64,000 nucleotides of DNA from Tilletia caries (taxonomy: Eukaryota; Basidiomycota; Exobasidiomycetes; Tilletiales; Tilletiaceae), in NCBI GenBank assembly GCA_032718865.1, contig JALUTQ010000005.1:992001-1056000 (forward strand). The letters are read 5' to 3'. Positions 42,497 to 53,760 of the stretch are shown here, piece by piece. Position numbers and translations under genes: made by a program. Below the pieces are notes generated by a model. It searched no databases, was not told the DNA's origin, and saw nothing but the letters and a program-made list of their open reading frames with translations. Positions within the stretch are counted from its first letter, which is position 1; every line of letters starts with the position of its first letter.

Positions 42497-45290
42497 ATGG
42501 ATGTCGATCTCGCCAACGCCGGGACTGCATCTTTGGCGGAGGGCTCACTGTCCTTTGGTCTGCTGCAAATCGTGAGCGAGGCCCGCAACGAGCACGGACT
42601 GCGGCATCACGATTACAAGCTCTACCGCGAGTATTGCTCCAAGAAGGTCCATCGCCTTCGCAGGGTCGAGCGCATCACCCACGCCGACGATAAGCACGTC
42701 GCCGTCAAACAGACCAAGCCCGGCAATCCGGGCAGGAAGGGCAAGTCTGGGACGTCTGGCAAGGGGCGCAAAGTTCGCCAGACTCCCACGTCCCAATCCG
42801 CGGCTGCCAAAACGCAGGGACCAAATGTCTTTACCCCCAAAGTCATCAAGGCAGAGAACATCAGCAATGAGCGGTGAGTGTCAGTTGACCATGTTGTTTC
42901 TTTTGTCTGGAGTGTATGCACTGAATATTCTGATCCGTGCCTTTCACAGACCCGTCTTGCTTCTTCTCTTTGAGGCGGAGCGTGCCTGGGCTCACTCTCA
43001 GGAATATCGCAACGCTTCGTTTGAGAATGAGGAGGACAACAAGCTTCGCAAGCTCGGGCTCAGCCGACTTAAGCGCGCTGTGCAATGGGCAGACGAGCTG
43101 ATCTCTTTGCTCCGCGCACTGCCCGAGAATGCAGTCGACGCCCAGCTCATCGCAGAGGCCGTCGCCTACCGCACGACATTGGAAGGAATTCGACTCTTTG
43201 ACCGCGGTACAGATGCGACGCACGAATCTGCTCTGGCTCAATTCTGCGTAGCTCGTGTGCTGCTCAATGACATCGCGACCTACAGTCCAACGAGTCGCCG
43301 CGAAGCACTTGCATACACCTTTGTCGACCAAGGCGAAGCACCATTGCGCTTCTGTGCTTACCAGCTCGGTCTCACCTCCGACTTGTCCAATCTCGACATT
43401 CTCGCACGAGAGCGTGCCTCACCGGAGGTGTGCGAACAAGTGTATACCGGTTATGCGTCTGTGGTCTCTCGCCTGCGAGAAGTGAGCGAGGCACGAATTG
43501 CCTCAGGTGAAGAGCAAAAGCGATCTGTCAAGGTCGAATGGCATGGACGCCAATTCTCCATTCGCAATCCGGATCTTCTCGAAGCCATCGCCAAGGTCCA
43601 AACGGAACAAGAGCATTTGACCCAAGTCCTCCACTCCGCGGCCACAGCCAATGTCGATTCAGAGGATGGCGCCACCAGGCGCGAAAAGCGCACATTTGTT
43701 CGACTTACACACGCGCAGCGACGAGCAAAGAAGCGAAGCGCCGGTTCAGCGGGTTCCGCGGTAAAAGCAGGATCCGGTTCCCGTGTCTCATCGACAGGCG
43801 AATCTGACCCTTACGATCGCGCTCTGGCGGCGCTTGGAGAGGCCGAAGAAATTTCGCAGCAACTGATCGCCGAGAACGAAGAAGCTCTTGCGAAGAGTCA
43901 CACGGCACGCTTTGAGGCTGCCAGTGCAGACTTGCGCCTGGTGCACGACTATATCCAGTATCAGCTCATGAGCTTGCGCATTGCTCGCGCTGAGCACATG
44001 ATGAAGAGCATCAAGACGCGTACGGATCGTCACGAAGCTCAAGCGCAAGCCGTGCTGGAGAGCAAGCTTGCGCGTTTGGCGGGCAAGTCATCACCCTCAT
44101 CCTCGCGTGCCACGGATGGGGCAAATAGCGTGAAAAAGGACCGGCCAAAGCGAGTTCTCGCAACAAAGAAGGTTGGGAAGAAGCGTTTGAATGTGAGAAG
44201 GCAGAAGCAGCGCTCCAAATCGAAACCGAAGGCCCAGAAAGCAAAGGTGGCTTCACCAGCTCAAGGCTCCAAGCATCACCGCCGGCCGGCTCGGTCCGGA
44301 ACCCGTGCTCAGCGCGTCAAGCAAAGAGCCGCCGAAGCTCGTCAACTCCGAAGCGACAGCCTCGAAGAAGCTCGTCGGCGGATCATTCAGAGCGTTCCCA
44401 GTCTGGCCCGACTCTTCGACGGGGCCGAGGTCAGCGTCTCGACCATTGCTACCCTCGGTCTGGTCGAGTCTGACCCTGAGACCAGCTCCCTGGTCGATGC
44501 CAAGGCAGCCTGGTACCGCGCTGAGATGCTGCGCACAATCGCCAGGGCCTACGCGCTGAGCGGCAGCTATGCACAGGCGCTTTTGCTCCTCGCACGTGCC
44601 AGTCTTTTCGTGCGGCAAGCCCGGCAGAGCTTCGGGCTCGTCGTGCTGGACGGTGCAGATGCGGGCGAAGACAGCACTGCGCTCCAGGCCAACAAGGACT
44701 TCCCTCCCCTTATCAGTGCCGAGGTTTTGGACTTGCAGGACGAAGAGATCAAGAGTGCCACGCACGCAACGCAGCGCGAGATGTTCTTTGGCAAGCACAA
44801 GGTCGTGATCGCAGGCTCTGCGGGTGCGTATGCTGCGTCGAAGCGCAAAGTGGCAGGTGGTGGCGGTGGAGGTGTCGCTACGGATGCTTCGCGGCTGGGC
44901 ACGGCTCTGAGAGATCTGGCAACCAAGTACGTCGATTTCGAGGATACGATCGACCTTCAGCAGGCTTCAAGTCTTCCGGAGGACGTGCAAGCTCAGTTGG
45001 AGGAAGAGCTCGAGACGATCGAGCAGCAGGCCAGGGGAGCGACTTCTTCATCGCAGGAGCCGAAGAAGAAGGGCAAAGAGCAGGATGTCCCTGTCGTGGC
45101 TCCCAAGTCATCTGCAGCTCCTCAGCAGCCAACTGCGAAGCCCACTGCCGACGTCCAGTCCGTCAAGGGCGACGATGTTGACGAGACTACGGGCGGCCCT
45201 TATGATCCGGCAAACGACGATGAGGGCGGGGAGGGTGAAGGTGCTCAGCAGGCGCGTGGATGGTTCGGAGGCTGGTTCGGCCGGAAGTAG
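42497..45290 (+). CDS. SRP68: signal recognition particle subunit SRP68
   Basis: Exons 42497-42873 and 42950-45290 join in phase 2 to 905 residues. The N-terminal RNA-binding region is recognisable: FGLLQIVSEARNEHGLRHHD, YKLYREYCSKKVHRLRR, then after the intron LLLLFEAERAWAHS and LRKLGLSRLKRAVQWADEL. Helical TPR-like repeats continue through the body. SRP68 binds 7SL RNA with SRP72 in the cytosolic particle that targets nascent secretory chains to the ER. It is longer than the roughly 600-650 residues common in the family because of two lysine-rich inserts: residues about 74-100 (KPGNPGRKGKSGTSGKGRK) and about 520-600 (for example KKVGKKRLNVRRQKQRSKSK). The C-terminus is acidic and ends in ARGWFGGWFGRK, a likely SRP72 contact or lid. 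The ATG is the first in frame. Confidence 0.9.
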
Positions 45291-46800
45291 AGTACCCTAC
45301 AAGCGAACGCAATGTATGGTGCGGCACTCGGCAGCTTGCCCTCAACGAATTCTATCAAAAGATCGCACTCTTCGTACGCTGAGTATGTACGAGGAAAAAG
45401 GCAGGGGAAAGGAAAGGAAATAAGGGAGCTGGGGTCGGACGATGGAAGTGGCGGCGGATCATCGCTCCTCCTCCTCGGCCGCCGTCTGTACCTCAGTCAG
45501 CAAAAAAGTGGTACTGTCGTTGCTCTGTGCTCACGGGCTCACGGAAGAGACGAAAGCTCAGGCTCAGAACATGAGGACAACGACGGGCGACATGGAGAAG
45601 AATAAGGGACTCTGATTTCCAGCAGCACTGTCGAGGTAGCTAAGGTACATGATGATGATGATGATGACAAGGCCAGAGGCCGTCGTGAGCAGTGTCAGAG
45701 TCACCTCACTCACCGTCCCGGATGATGGTTGTTCATGGGTTAGACGAGGCCGAAGGTGAGGCAGAGGTGCTCGTGATGCGTGGGTGACAAGGCGTCGGCG
45801 TGACGGCAAGCCGGTGAGGTAGTCGAGTCGATGAGGCCGGACGAGCGGAGGGGAAAGGTGCGGAGGGGAGGGAAGAAGATGGGAAGCCCAGTTGGTGGTC
45901 AGTATTGAGCTGCGAGGGACAGAGCTGAGAATAGAAGATAGTACTCACCCTCAAGAGAGGCTGTACCCTTTTCCTGCCCGGGGACTCTGTGGTCATGCCG
46001 AGGATGGAGCAGGAGAGGGTACAGACCGTCGAAGTCCCCTAGACTCGACGTTGATGGGGGCTGCCAGCCCCCGTGTGCCGGTCCCGCATTACTGCGTGGC
46101 CCAAACGGCCCTCATACATAAGTACAAGTCCCGACCCCTTGCCATCCCCTCCAGTTGGGGACACTGTGGTCATACTGGGGGTCAAGCGGCAAAGAGAGGA
46201 GCAACCGTACGAAGTCCCCAAGACTCGACGTTGATGGGGGCTGCCAGCCCCCGTGTGCCGGTCCCGCATTACTGCGTGGCCCAAACGGCCCTCATACATA
46301 AGTACGAGTCCCGACCCCTTGCCATCCCCTCCAGTTGGGGACACTGTGGTCATACTGGGGGTCAAGCGGCAAAGAGAGGAGCAACCGTCGAAGTCCCCAA
46401 GACTCGACGTTGTTGGGGGGAAAGGGAAGGGGGAAGGGGAGGGAAGGGAAGGAGATGGACTGACCAATGTTGATGTCGTGTGGAACAAGAAGAGAGTAGG
46501 ATGATTGTCAGTGTTAATAGTGAAGCAAGAGAACAGGTATGATGATGATGCTCACCTGGTGGAGGATGTGGTTGAGGTCGAGATCGAGGTCGTCCTCCCG
46601 TGTCACAAGTGGGATGAGGTTCAGTGGCCGTGGGCGTGGGTGTGAGTGCGAGCCGACCCGAGTATGGATGGATGGTCGGTTGGGTGTACCGTACATGGAC
46701 TGGTATTTGGGCGGGTGAGTGGATGTGGGTGGACTGGCGCTGTGACTTGTGAGCGGGAGAGTGTTGCTCTTGATAGGCAATGTAAGAAGTTATGGTCGAC
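45291..46800 (-). other. possible unidentified spliced minus-strand gene
   Basis: On the minus strand several segments look like exons with proper borders: one ending at 46556 (open frame with PLNLIPLVTREDDLDLDL, donor GTGAGC), one starting at 46459 (acceptor GGTCAG, reading NNVESWGLRRLLLSLPLD), one ending at 45714 (LDYLTGLPSRRRLVTHASR, donor GTGAGT) and a last one 45627-45493 (acceptor CGACAG) that stays open for 44 codons to a TGA. A TATATAAC element on that strand near 47205-47212 could be its promoter. The middle is occupied by the tandem repeat at 46042, which brings in-frame stops, so I cannot assemble one coding chain and recognise no family. It could equally be a non-coding transcript. 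Confidence 0.25.
46042..46400. repeat. 180/179-bp tandem duplication
   Basis: Positions 46042-46221 and 46222-46400 are nearly identical (a one-base length difference at GTAC/GTC and one substitution, ACAAGT/ACGAGT). Diverged part-copies flank both sides (about 45975-46041 and 46401-46420). The unit begins GACTCGACGTTGATGGGGG and contains the inverted GGGGGCTGCCAGCCCCC. Confidence 0.93.
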
Positions 46801-48426
46801 TCCTTGATGACTGCGACGAAGATGAGGAAGGAGGAGAAGATCGCATCAGTACCGAGGGGAGTGGGAGGCGAAGGACTGAAGCACAAACTGACCTCCGAAT
46901 CCTCGATGACTACGGTGGCTGGGGTGGACCAGAGCTGGGGTTTGGTGAGCTTGAAGGTGAAGCTTGAGGGTGAAGCTTGAGCCTTGTGCTTGATGCAGTT
47001 GGTGTATGGACACGCATGTGGGCAAGGGGAATAGACTGTGTGGATGCTTGTGTATGTGTGAAGGTGTGGTGTCGTGCGAGCATGAGTGAGAGAGAGAGGG
47101 ATGTGTGTGTGAGAGAGGAGAGCCTATGGGTGAGTGAGTGAGTGAGAGGCTGTGAGGATGAAAAGGAAGTGGGAGGGGGGAAGAAAAGTGAGCAGACCCG
47201 CTTGTTATATAGCTTCGACGCACCCAGATCTTCAAAACGACACTCACATAGTTTTTGAAGCAGATTCTGAAGCACGCCCGCGGTCAGAACCCAAAGAAAA
47301 GCAGAACCCAGACTGCTCTCGTGCAGGATGTGATCGAATATGCGAGGGAATTGTTGACTGGCTGTCGAGATCGAGATCGAGGCTCTGCGATTGGACCTGG
47401 GACCGCGAGACACTGGTCGTGGGCCTGCCTTGGCAACGCTATGGCCACACATTCGTTCTGGTGCCTGACGTTGCCGCTGGATCGCTCTGCCACGTCGCTG
47501 CTTCCAACCGATTGCCATGACCTGGCTGTCCAGCGGGATCGGTTGCCATCGACTCTTGCTCCGTTCGGATCGACGACCTTGTTGATTGTTGCCACGTACA
47601 TTCCCATCGGTTGCTCTCTCCTGGCCTCGACGACGCCCAGCAACGAATTGCTGCGACCCTGCCTGCGAGAAATGGGCCGGATAGGAATGACAAAAGGGGC
47701 GGGAAGGAAAGGTCAGCAGCCGACCTCCGCTGGGCGTGTCTGGAAGTGCATGAAGAGTCAGTAGTCAGTGGCGCAATGGAGAAGCATACTGCAAAGCTCC
47801 AGCAAGGGGTGAGGTCTTTGATCACTGTAAAGCACTCTGGAGCGTGGAACGACCTGCTTTTCTGACAGGTCCTTGATCGTCTTCGTTGTTCATGGTCGCC
47901 TCCTGGAGGCCTGGAAACGAGAGAGCACACGACCGCAAATGAAACAGTCAACATAGCGATGCCCTCGTGGAAAGGGGGAGGCGCAGAAGGATGCGCCAGC
48001 ACGACAGGAAGGTGGCCAGCGTGCTTCTATGGCGTTGAGCGCGGTAGGGCAGTGAGGGTACCGAAGGGTCATGCATGGGTGCGCACTTTGACTGCCAGCA
48101 AACATCCGCAACGCTGCAAGGGTGAAGGGAATGCCAAAGCTCGAGGGGAAGAGGATGATCAGCATTGAAGGGAGGTCAGTATGTCATCAGGAGATGGTCA
48201 GAGAGATGCCTGGCGCTGAATGGTAAAAGCAGCGAGACTCCGAGCGCAGACTGTAGCATGTTGCACAGCACAGACGGGTGCTGCATGTCATGCACAGAAA
48301 GAAGTCAAGGGAGACTGCGGAGAGCGAGCTCCTGTTGGCCAAGAGAGGGGTGGAGGGGATGGTTCCTTCACATGGATGTTTAAGGTGGTATTAGTGTAGA
48401 TTCTGGGTTTTGTTGACAACAAACAT
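46801..48426. other. low-complexity intergenic stretch left of the tRNA gene
   Basis: GT/GA-rich with repeated GTGAGTGAGTGAG near 47130, GAAGCTTGAGGGTGAAGCTTGAG near 46960 (short direct repeats) and a minus-strand TATA-like element at about 47205. No protein gene supported. Confidence 0.45.
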
Positions 48427-48516
48427 GGCCGCTTAGCACAGTGGTAGTGCGTCTGACTACGATTGATTGCGTAATCACCTATCAGGAGGTCGCAGGTTCG
48501 ATACCTGCAGTGGTCG
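48427..48516 (+). tRNA. tRNA-Arg(ACG) with an 18-nt intron
   Basis: The cloverleaf folds fully: acceptor 48427-48433 with 48509-48515 (7 pairs, two G:U), D stem GCAC/GTGC, anticodon stem TCTGA/TCAGG, T-arm GCAGG-TTCGATA-CCTGC, discriminator G. The anticodon ACG is at 48459-48461; an intron of 18 nt (48463-48480) follows one base 3' of it, the canonical place. The GTCTGACTACG anticodon region matches eukaryotic tRNA-Arg(ACG). The internal B box GGTTCGATACC is present and a T8 run after 48521 would end RNA polymerase III transcription. No CCA is encoded, as expected. Confidence 0.95.
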
Positions 48517-48521
48517 CTCCA

Positions 48522-48529
48522 TTTTTTTT
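48522..48529 (+). terminator. RNA polymerase III oligo-T terminator of the tRNA gene
   Basis: A run of eight T begins 6 nt after the tRNA discriminator base; further T runs follow at about 48535, 48563 and 48574. Confidence 0.75.
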
Positions 48530-48865
48530 CACTCTTTTTGTCATTTTTCTCGATCTCCCCCCCTTTTTTTTTCATTTTTTTTTTGTGACGCTTATCGGCC
48601 CGAGAACACAAACGAAGGCTCGTGCGCTGGGGTGATCGATCGATTGCGTGGCAAGTGCCACGCGTTCGGTGCTGGAAGAAGCGGTGGAAATGAAGCGAGC
48701 GGGTGTCGAGAACCCTCCACGCTGGAAGCTTTGGACGCAGCTCGGTACGAGTGTATAAGAAGAGGCCAAAGCCCACGTCCCACCCTGTCTTTTGGCCCCC
48801 CTTCGTGACCATCATCTGCACACCCCGACAGCTTCCCCTCAGACTCACTCTCACTCTCGGTAACA

Positions 48866-49852
48866 ATGACACAACCATCACGCGCGGCAGCTGCCGTCGC
48901 ATCATCCCGGCAACGGTCACGAAAGTCGTGGTCCCTCGCACGGCCAACATCATTCCTCACCCTTCTCTTCGCCATCCTCGCTGTCGCCACCCTGTGCGCA
49001 GTCGTTACACCAGCATCGGCATCGGAACCAGCGTCGTCACCACCGGCAGACAAGCTCAAGTACGGCACAGTCATCGGTATCGACTTGGGAACGACATACT
49101 CATGTGTCGGTGTCCAACGGGACGGACGTGTCGAGATCATCACCAACGACCAGGGTAACCGTATAACTCCCTCGTACGTCGCCTTCACTGACGAGGACGA
49201 GCGATTGGTCGGAGATGCCGCCAAGAACCAGGCAGCACAAAACCCGGAGAACACAATGTACGTATTCACGCGTCTTTTTGCCTTGTATGCGCTCCCTTTA
49301 CTGACCCACGCCTCCTGTTCTCTCACAGATTCGACGCCAAGCGTCTCATCGGTCGCAAGTGGGGCGACGCGGACGTGAAGAAGGACCAGAAGCACTTCCC
49401 CTTCAAGCTCGTCGAGAAGGCCGGGAAGCCCGCGATCCAGGTCAAGGTCCGGTCCAAGGAACGCGTCTTCACTCCTGAGGAGATCTCCGCTATGGTTCTC
49501 GGCAAGATGAAGGAGACCGCCGAGGCCTACCTCGGACACAACGTCACCCACGCCGTCGTCACCGTCCCCGCTTACTTGTGAGTTTCAGTCCAATTTCTTA
49601 CGCGTATTTGGCTACATTCTGATCATTTCCGACCTTCACAGCAACGACGCTCAACGCCAAGCTACTAAGGACGCCGGTACTATTGCCGGTCTCACCGTTC
49701 TCCGTATCGTTAACGAGCCAACAGCCGCCGCCATCGCCTACGGACTTGACAAGAAGGGCAGCGAGACTCAGATCATCGTTTACGACTTGGGAGGAGGCAC
49801 GTTCGATGTCTCCCTTCTCTCCATCGAGGACGGCGTTTTCGAGGTACTTGCA

Positions 49853-49894
<42 letters not shown>

Positions 49895-51244
49895 CGCGTC
49901 ATGGACTACCTGCTCAAGCAATTCCGCAAGAAGACGGACACGGACGCCTCAGTCAACAAGCGCTCCGTTGGTAAGCTAAAGCGCGAGGTCGAGCGCGCAA
50001 AGCGAACTCTTTCGTCTCAGATGTCCGTCAAGATCGAGATCGAGTCCTTCTTCGACGGCAAGGATCTCTCCGAGACACTCACCCGCGCCAAATTCGAGGA
50101 GCTCAACATGGACCTCTTCCGCAAGACTATGAAGCCCGTCGAGCAAGTTCTCAAGGACTCTGGCGTCAAGAAGGAGGACATTGACGATGTCGTCCTTGTC
50201 GGTGGTTCGACGCGTATTCCCAAGGTTCAGCAACTTCTTAAGGACTACTTCGACGGCAAGGACCCAAGCAAGGGCATCAACCCCGACGAGGCCGTTGCCT
50301 GGGGTGCCGCTGTCCAGGGTGGTGTTCTTTCCGGTGACAAGGCTCTTGGAGACGTTGTCCTTATCGATGTCAACCCGCTCACTCTCGGTATTGAGGTAAG
50401 CATACCTGTTGACGCGTCTCGAATCGAGATTGAGCATCTCTGATCACATTTTCAATTCACAGACCACCGGCGGTGTCATGACCAAGCTCATCCCCCGTAA
50501 CACTGTCGTCCCTACCAAGAAGTCCCAGATCTTCTCGACTGCCGCCGACAACCAGAACACCGTCTTGATTCAGGTCTTCGAGGGCGAGCGTTCGATGACC
50601 AAGGACAACAACCAGCTCGGCAAGTTCGAGCTGAACAACATCCCCCCCGCACCTCGCGGTGTCCCTCAGATTGAGGTCACCTTCGAGCTCGACGCCAACG
50701 GAATCATGAAGGTCTCTGCTGCCGACAAGGGTACCGGCCGCACCGAGTCTATCACCATTACCAACGACAAGGGACGTCTCAGCACTGAAGATATTGAGCG
50801 TATGGTCCGCGAGGCTGAGGAGTTCGCCGAGCAGGATGAGGCGCTCAAGGCTAAGGTTGAGGGTCTCAACGCTCTCCAGAACTTCATTGCCCAGCTCTCT
50901 GCCCAGATTGCCGACAAGGAGGGTCTTGGCGGCAAGCTCGACAAGGAGGACAAGGGTGAGTTCTACGACATTAACGCGATTTGGAGTGCATTGTGTGCTC
51001 ACATACCCCTTTTCGCGACTCTTCAGACGCCATCCGCGCTGCCATCAAGGAGACCAACTCCTGGGTTGAGGAGAACTCTTCGTCTGCCGAGAAGCAGGAC
51101 ATCGAGGAGAAGCTGGAGGAGTTGCAATCGATTGTCAGCCCGATCACTGCCAAGGTGTACGCGCAAACCGGCGGCGACCCCACTGGCGGTGCCAAGGGCG
51201 GTGACAAGGACGACGAGCCGCTCAAGTACCACGACGAGCTTTGA
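48866..51244 (+). CDS. KAR2: ER lumenal Hsp70 chaperone BiP/Kar2
   Basis: Exons 48866-49257, 49329-49577, 49642-50395, 50463-50955 and 51027-51244 join in frame to 701 residues. An N-terminal signal sequence (hydrophobic [18 protein letters not shown] within the first 52 residues) precedes the ATPase domain: [42 protein letters not shown] and [13 protein letters not shown]. The linker [16 protein letters not shown] leads to the substrate-binding domain ([37 protein letters not shown]) and the helical lid. The C-terminus is YHDEL, the ER retrieval signal. BiP folds secretory proteins, drives post-translational translocation and senses unfolded-protein stress; its targets include the secreted proteins of this window. 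The codon bias is the strongest in the window. A decayed retrotransposon lies tail-to-tail about 300 bp downstream. Confidence 0.97.
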
Positions 51245-51556
51245 GCGTGCGCGCGCGTTCCCGTTGCTTCTCTGTCTGTCCTATGACACTGTTTTTCAGA
51301 ACGACCTTTTCATCCCTTTTCTCTTAACCTGTCCCCACGTCTTTCCTCTGTCAATCTCTCTCTCCCTGTCGATCCCTTTCCGTGTCAAACACTTCTCTCT
51401 CGCACCAAACAAAAAGATGACATCTGATGAATTTAGCCAGCGCCTGATGATGGATCTTGGAGCACGATCGCCACTCTCCGCAGGGCTGTTGTGATTGTGG
51501 TGGTCGTGGAGTAAACGGTCTAGCTACAAAATAAACCTGGAAACGCCTCTCTCTGT
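51245..51556. other. BiP 3' region next to the retrotransposon 3' end
   Basis: About 310 bp without a gene: the presumed BiP 3' UTR, then the minus-strand 3' untranslated end of the retrotransposon. The element boundary cannot be placed; an imperfect hairpin CTCTGTCTAGAGACAGA sits at 51550-51566. Confidence 0.45.
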
Positions 51557-53760
51557 CTAGAGACAGAAAGACATGGCGCGGGTACGCAGCAGAGAAATCG
51601 AGGCTACTTGAAGGATATGGGAGAAGGAAGGAATGATGACCGCCCAATGTTCCATGGTCCTAGTGACCTCTGCATGCTCATAACCACCCAGCGACCATAC
51701 CAATGGTGTGAATGCCGACGGCACCCACTTCTTGTAAATCTTGTCCTTTGCCCTCGCCGCACTGCCCAACTCCTCCCTAATACACCACTCAGCAGCTGCC
51801 CTCTTGCCATCCTCCTGCTGCTTCTTCATTGCCTTGGCCCCAATCGTTCGCTTCAGCATACTGGCCGCTCCCATGGAGATGAAAGTGAGGTCGTAATCAA
51901 CGACTCCTCCACCTGGGGCGCCCGGTCCTGAAACACGCAAGTCGGTCCTTCTGTCTTTTTCCCTCGCACTTCACTGGAGGTTCGATGATCATCGTTGTTC
52001 CTGGCACACGCCCCAACGCCTGGCCGACTTGGTTCTTGATGAAGTCGTGGCGGAGGGTACGTCGTTGAAGCCGGTGCCTGCAGACGTCGTCGTGTCCGTG
52101 TTGCGTCGGCTGTGTGCACTTAGCACACGTGGTTGCCGTGGCCACGAGGCTCCGCATACGGAAGCAGGCCTGCATATCGCGTTCCGAAAGTGTGTGTTTC
52201 TTGTCGAAAGGAATCGCGAAAGCCCATGCGCATCCGAGCCTGGAGCCGTGCTCGAGTACCGCGGCCACCTGGATAAGGGGCAGCGTTTCGATGAGCTGCT
52301 CCTGCTTGACCTCGTACATCTTGTGACACCGGCGACTTTGAGATGTAAGACGCTTGGCGGGTGCTGCCTCGTCCGCCCTCTGCTCACCGCCGTCTGGGTC
52401 CTCCTCCTCCACCCTGATCACCCTAAATCCGTCCACTCCAATGCCAAACCTGACCTCTATCATCTCGTCCGTCGCCTCCGTCATCGCGCCTCGTGCATGA
52501 GGTTGGATATCCTGGAAACGGGGGACGCCGAAGCCGCCGAGCGTCAGGGGAAGGGCAAAGAGGTCTTGATCGTGCCTGCCTTCGAACTGGTTGATGCCCC
52601 GGATGATCTGGAGCTGCTGGCGGAGATTGAAGTCGTGCCTTGCCCACAGTTCTTGCAGATCTTCGGACGGGAGAATTCGGAGCAGGTGCCGGAGGTTGTG
52701 TTGGGTGCAGAGACGGAGAAGGAGGTACGCGTCTTGACCGAGGAGCAGCTGCAAATTGCTGAGAATTTTTTGCTGCTGGTCGATCTTCGTCGTCAAAAAG
52801 GTCCTTCTTGCCTCCGTGCCACCCAGCATCGTACCCAACATCTCCAAACCCTCCGTCCGAACCTCGTCAACTGTTTTCTCCACACATTTACCCTCATTCA
52901 ATTGGATCCCATAATCTATTCCGTCCGCTCTCGCTGCCTCCATAAAATCGATGACCTTCTTCAGCGTCCCTGGCTCCTGCGAGAAGATGGGAATGTCGTC
53001 GATGTAACCCGTCACCAAGGCCCCTTCTCCTAGCTCCTTCTGCAGATCGACCAGGAAAGGCCGTGCTGCTGCGGAAAAGAACAAGGCGGAGAAGGGACAA
53101 CCCTGATGGAGGCCCTGAGACGACTGTATGATCTCAACTCCGTCGTTACCAGTCACGAAGAGTTGGCTGGGCTCGTTGTACTTCCACTTGGCGGCGCGGT
53201 AGAGGTCTGGGCAGAAATCCTTTACCGCAGTGGCGATTCGTCGTCGGCACATGATGCCGTAGGCGTTGCGGGCGTCGAGGAAGGTGAAGGTGGAGAAGTG
53301 TGTGATCTCCCCACTGACGATGCGCTCCCCCAAGCGGGTAAGGGGCTCGCAGCCACCTCTGGAACCTACACCCAGCTGGACTGGGAGCAGTGCTTTATCC
53401 GTCCTTGCCGCCGCCAGCACCAGTTTGCCGCAGAGTCGGAAAAAGAGGTCGCCTACCGCAATTGGTCGGATACCCCCTTTGGCCTTGTTCAAAGGCGTGA
53501 TGACCGCTGCACAGAGCATGTCGCGTCCAGGTGCGGTCCCCATTGCGATCTGTTGCGCCAACTTGCGGGTGAAAGCGCAGAAATCCGCAGTTCTCATCGC
53601 GAGGGCAAGGAGAGGTTGAGTCCAACCGGAGGGTCCTCCGCTCGTATCCCGAGCAATCTTGCGCACTGCCGCTCGAATCTCGTCGTCCTCCTTTGCCAGA
53701 GCTGAGAGCTGTGGCGCTCCACCTTCGAGGGGAAAAGGATTGAGGGGGCCTGGGGGGGAT
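51557..53760 (-). pseudogene. reverse transcriptase-endonuclease part of the non-LTR element
   Basis: The longest piece (53666-51897) encodes a full RT core: GGIRPIAVGDLFFRL, the catalytic FLDARNAYG (motif A), QGLHQGCPFSALFF (motif B) and GYIDDI (motif C, about 53009-52992), all intact. In the same frame it extends upstream to about 53760. A shift in the short A-run near 51956-51960 separates it from the endonuclease frame that continues to 51557 (AAEWCIREELGSAARAKD and following). The catalytic residues survive, so loss of function rests on the frame breaks. RTs of this group copy the element RNA at a nicked target. Confidence 0.8.

Noticed and set aside
46039..46488. 149-codon minus-strand frame with a repeated 60-residue unit
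   Set aside because: The repetition just reflects the 180-bp DNA duplication; the chosen frame is broken between copies by the 1-nt length difference relative to its splice context, and no protein family fits.
52029..53033. 334-codon + strand frame
   Set aside because: Antisense shadow of the reverse transcriptase, whose motifs A, B and C are clear on the minus strand.
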